A DNA stretch of 8,963 nt, taken from an uncultured Clostridia bacterium. Lineage in GTDB: Bacteria; Bacillota; Clostridia; Christensenellales; CAG-138. The stretch is taken from the NCBI GenBank assembly GCA_937915925.1, contig CALGGM010000064.1, positions 1-8,963 on the forward strand, written 5' to 3'. The notes below the pieces were generated by a model, which saw only the letters and a list, made by a program, of their open reading frames with translations, did not search any database and had not been told where the DNA came from. This document shows, piece by piece, positions 7,348 through 8,963 of the stretch (its first letter is position 1; the number at the start of each line of letters is the position of its first letter). The translations under genes and the position numbers were made by a program.

Positions 7348-8289
7348 ATGAATAAGTGGAAATCCGGTATCATAGGCGTCGTAATCGGCGACGCCCTCGG
7401 CTGCCCCGTGCAGTTTGAATCGAGAGAAGAAGTGTCGAAGCACCCGGTCACGGGCATGCGGGGCTATGGAACCTTCAACCTCCCTGCCGGTTCCTGGACG
7501 GACGACAGCTCTCTGACATTGGCGCTTCTGGAGAGCATCCGGCGCACCGGAACTATCGACTATAAGGACATCATGGACAACTTCGTCAAATGGCTGGATG
7601 ACGGCGCGTTCACCCCATACGGATACGCTTACGATATCGGGCGCGGAACGATAAACGCCATCCATCGGTACAAGCGGTATCATAAGCCGCTCAAGGCCGG
7701 CAACATCGATGAGCACTCCAACGGCAACGGCAGCCTCATGCGGATCATGCCCTCAGTGCTTTACTGCATCCAGCATCATCTGAGCGACAGCGAAGCCATC
7801 GACATCATCCACAAGGTCGGCAGTCTGACCCATGCCCACATCCGGTCCAATATCGCCTGTGGACTTTACTACTTCATGACCTCCGCCATACTGAATGAAG
7901 AAGGCAGCTTGACAAATCGGTTGCAGGCTGGGTTGGACAAAGGCTTTGCATTCTACGAGGCTTATCTGGCTGACCACGAGAATCTGTCATACTATGATCG
8001 GCTGCGCAACCTCGACAGCTTCGGCGATTTGCCGGAGGACAGTATCCGTAGCACCGGATATGTCGTGGATACCCTCGAGGCCGCAGTGTGGTCGCTGGTC
8101 AACACCGACAGCTTCGCGGACGCACTGCTGAAAGCGGTCAACCTTGGTTATGATACCGATACCGTCGGCGCGGTTTGTGGCGGTCTGGCAGCGCTGTATT
8201 ACGGGTACGACGCCATTCCCCAGGATTGGCTGGAGGCATTGCAGCGGCTCGATTGGATTGAATCCCTTTGCACAGACGGAAACGTCTGA
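7348..8289 (+). CDS. ADP-ribosylglycohydrolase family protein (DraG/ARH fold)
   Basis: 313 residues, a full-length single domain. Enzymes of this family remove ADP-ribose from proteins, nucleic acids or small molecules using two divalent metal ions. Motifs present in the expected order: GDALG (14-18), WTDDSSLTLAL (50-60) with the TDD metal ligands, NGNGSLMRIMP (125-135), THAH (161-164), GYVVDTLEAAVWSL (237-250) and GYDTDTVGAVCGGL (267-280), whose DTDT supplies the remaining metal ligands. All expected acidic residues are present, so it should be active. The start ATG at 7348 follows GGAGGTGA, which contains the stop of the upstream gene, so translation is coupled with a 5-nt gap. The natural partner is therefore probably the VWA protein that forms the end of the upstream frame. 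Codon use is GCC-leaning (GCG only 6 of 25 alanines), unlike the left part. The substrate is unknown. Confidence 0.92.
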   Translation: MNKWKSGIIGVVIGDALGCPVQFESREEVSKHPVTGMRGYGTFNLPAGSWTDDSSLTLALLESIRRTGTIDYKDIMDNFVKWLDDGAFTPYGYAYDIGRGTINAIHRYKRYHKPLKAGNIDEHSNGNGSLMRIMPSVLYCIQHHLSDSEAIDIIHKVGSLTHAHIRSNIACGLYYFMTSAILNEEGSLTNRLQAGLDKGFAFYEAYLADHENLSYYDRLRNLDSFGDLPEDSIRSTGYVVDTLEAAVWSLVNTDSFADALLKAVNLGYDTDTVGAVCGGLAALYYGYDAIPQDWLEALQRLDWIESLCTDGNV

Positions 8290-8320
8290 AGGGCACGGTG
8301 CTTGGCATCATGCCCTTTTT
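8289..8320 (+). terminator. Rho-independent terminator after the ADP-ribosylglycohydrolase
   Basis: AAGGGCA (8289-8295) pairs with TGCCCTT (8311-8317), continuing across one mismatch into GGTGC/GCATC with a TTG loop, and runs into TTTTT. The stem begins at the last base of the stop codon. Confidence 0.85.
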
Positions 8321-8347
8321 CAGGATAAACGGACTTGAAAACACTTC

Positions 8348-8376
8348 TTGCAAACTGATACGGCCTATGGTAAACT
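8348..8376 (+). promoter_or_regulatory. Possible promoter upstream of the interrupted small frame
   Basis: TTGCAA (8348-8353), a 17-nt spacer, then TAAACT (8371-8376) preceded by TGG, giving a weak -10 with the TGn extension. Each box matches consensus at four of six positions. It sits just after a terminator and 31 nt before an ATG, which is a sensible place. Confidence 0.4.
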
Positions 8377-8407
8377 TGGCTTATACATACAGGATGAGGA
8401 TAAAGCA

Positions 8408-8644
8408 ATGACATACAGCATGCAGATCGCGCGCGTTCGATGGGGTACGGCAGTAAGATCGAGCATGGCCTGCCCGCATGGTGCGAAATGATGCGACGGC
8501 CAATGGGCGGAACTGCTTGGAATCCCGACAGGAAAGATGGCCTCTGCCGCGGTGTACATCGGTCATCGTGGGGAGGACGCAGTTTCCTCAGCTTCCACAC
8601 GATTCAATTTTAATGACATGGTCAAATATGTAGACGGGAAATAA
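8408..8644 (+). pseudogene. Small gene interrupted by an in-frame TGA
   Basis: From an ATG preceded by GAGG (8-nt gap), 27 codons run to TGA at 8489-8491. The same frame then continues for 50 coherent codons to TAA at 8642. The second half, including QWAELLGIPTGKMASA and GEDAVSSA, has the look of the small DNA-binding or helix-turn-helix segment found in some phage-type and HNH/AP2-associated proteins (pattern WAE-LGI-P-x-G/K ... G-x-EDA). This is a weak family guess. TGA is used as an ordinary stop by three genes in this window, so recoding is unlikely. A nonsense mutation (for example CGA to TGA), a sequencing error, or two separate short peptides are the options. The first half, MTYSMQIARVRWGTAVRS, is not recognised. 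Confidence 0.4.
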
Positions 8645-8815
8645 CTATTAACGGTATGCATAACGAATTGCATACCGCTTTCGCGTTCATATTTCATTTT
8701 TACTTATGAGGCGTGGTTTGCCACCCATGACAAGGATATTATGGTGAAGGAGCTGAAGCGTCGGTTTGAACCGGTCAGTCTGAAGGGCTGGCGGAATATT
8801 TTCAGTTTTCGATAA
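8645..8815 (+). pseudogene. 3' remnant of an unidentified gene
   Basis: The frame ending TAA at 8813-8815 encodes a protein-like C-terminus (about 8705-8812), with EAWFATHDKDIMVKELKRRF and then SLKGWRNIFSFR, a balanced mix of charged and aromatic residues. There is no ATG, GTG or TTG with a ribosome binding site ahead of it. Upstream it runs into the terminator hairpin and then a stop codon. I therefore read it as the end of a gene whose 5' part has been lost. I do not recognise the family. It ends 27 nt before the next start. Confidence 0.35.
8652..8700 (+). terminator. Hairpin with T-rich tail
   Basis: CGGTATGCA (8652-8660) pairs perfectly with TGCATACCG (8669-8677) across an 8-nt loop, followed by CTTTCGCGTTCATATTTCATTTTT. 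It starts 7 nt after the stop of the interrupted frame, which is where its terminator should be. The nearest downstream bases are only moderately T-rich. Confidence 0.5.
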
Positions 8816-8842
8816 AGACCTGATTTATGGAAGGAGGACCCT

Positions 8843-8963
8843 ATGAGCCAATCAACGATTACCTTGATTATCATTGCTGCAACCTGTTTATTGTACATCA
8901 TCGAAAAGCTCCCTGTCGCCCTGGTGACCGTGCTGGGCATGCTTGCCATGATCTTTTCCGGCG
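8843..8963 (+). CDS. SLC13/CitT-like anion permease, N-terminus only
   Basis: The frame is cut by the window edge after 40 codons. The ATG at 8843 follows GGAGG with a 5-nt gap. The visible part, MSQSTITLIIIAATCLLYII then EKLPVALVTVLGMLAMIFSG, has two hydrophobic segments separated by the short EKLP loop. This is the usual beginning of SLC13/ArsB-NhaD superfamily permeases (sodium-coupled dicarboxylate, citrate or sulfate carriers). The substrate cannot be told from this fragment. It is probably the last member of whatever operon the truncated upstream gene belonged to. Confidence 0.7.
   Translation, partial: MSQSTITLIIIAATCLLYIIEKLPVALVTVLGMLAMIFSG

Noticed and set aside
8489..8491. Selenocysteine at the in-frame TGA
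   Set aside because: No convincing SECIS hairpin directly downstream, no redox motif around the codon, and TGA is a normal stop for other genes here.
8199..8600. Minus-strand frames of 60-130 codons over the end of the ADP-ribosylglycohydrolase and the following gap
   Set aside because: No ribosome binding sites, compositions rich in Ser/Arg/Pro/Cys, and they run across a plus-strand terminator.

Overview
The window looks like chromosome or metagenomic contig from a GC-rich member of the Bacillota, most likely an uncultured Clostridia lineage. The evidence is AGGAGG-type ribosome binding sites, TGn-extended TATAAT promoters, short leaders, a 914-residue Gram-positive-style SecA with the C-terminal zinc motif, and cell-wall enzymes typical of gut Clostridia. 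No RNA genes or CRISPR arrays were seen. No taxon can be fixed without searches.

Left part (1-2563): the possible first codons of a divergent minus-strand gene lie at the edge. Two plus-strand genes for exported cell-wall-type enzymes follow, each with its own signals and hairpin terminator: a membrane-anchored M15-family D,D-carboxypeptidase-like protein (249-1658) and a secreted CHAP-like cysteine hydrolase (1863-2495). The stretch 2564-2908 holds no gene but is packed with inverted repeats: a 96-bp foldback centred on a strong terminator hairpin, a perfect 11-bp inverted repeat, an 83-bp MITE-like palindrome with a 37-nt pyrimidine run, and a hairpin just after secA.

Middle (2909-6058): secA on the minus strand, with a good promoter whose -35 box sits in the loop of a 13-bp dyad. 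Upstream of it on the same strand is a 70-residue soluble small protein (5755-5967). It is divergent from a plus-strand gene whose N-terminal part resembles a related small protein.

Right part (6059-8963) is a mosaic. The open frame 6059-7342 is a three-part in-frame chimera: a small proline-rich protein start, the coiled-coil core of a flotillin without its membrane/SPFH part, and the C-terminal three quarters of a VWA domain without its first metal-binding motif. Both joins fall on short stretches (DMEKL and QKQAEGE) that I would expect in both partners. The next gene, an ADP-ribosylglycohydrolase, is translationally coupled to it (5-nt gap). A short frame interrupted by TGA, the 3' end of an unidentified gene, and the start of an SLC13-like permease follow. 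Alanine codon choice shifts at the first join, from GCG-dominated to GCC-dominated, so everything right of about 6.3 kb appears to have a different origin, by horizontal transfer and rearrangement or by misassembly. I see no convincing new multi-gene defence or metabolic system. The chimera next to the ADP-ribosylglycohydrolase is the most unusual object, and an assembly artefact must be excluded first.
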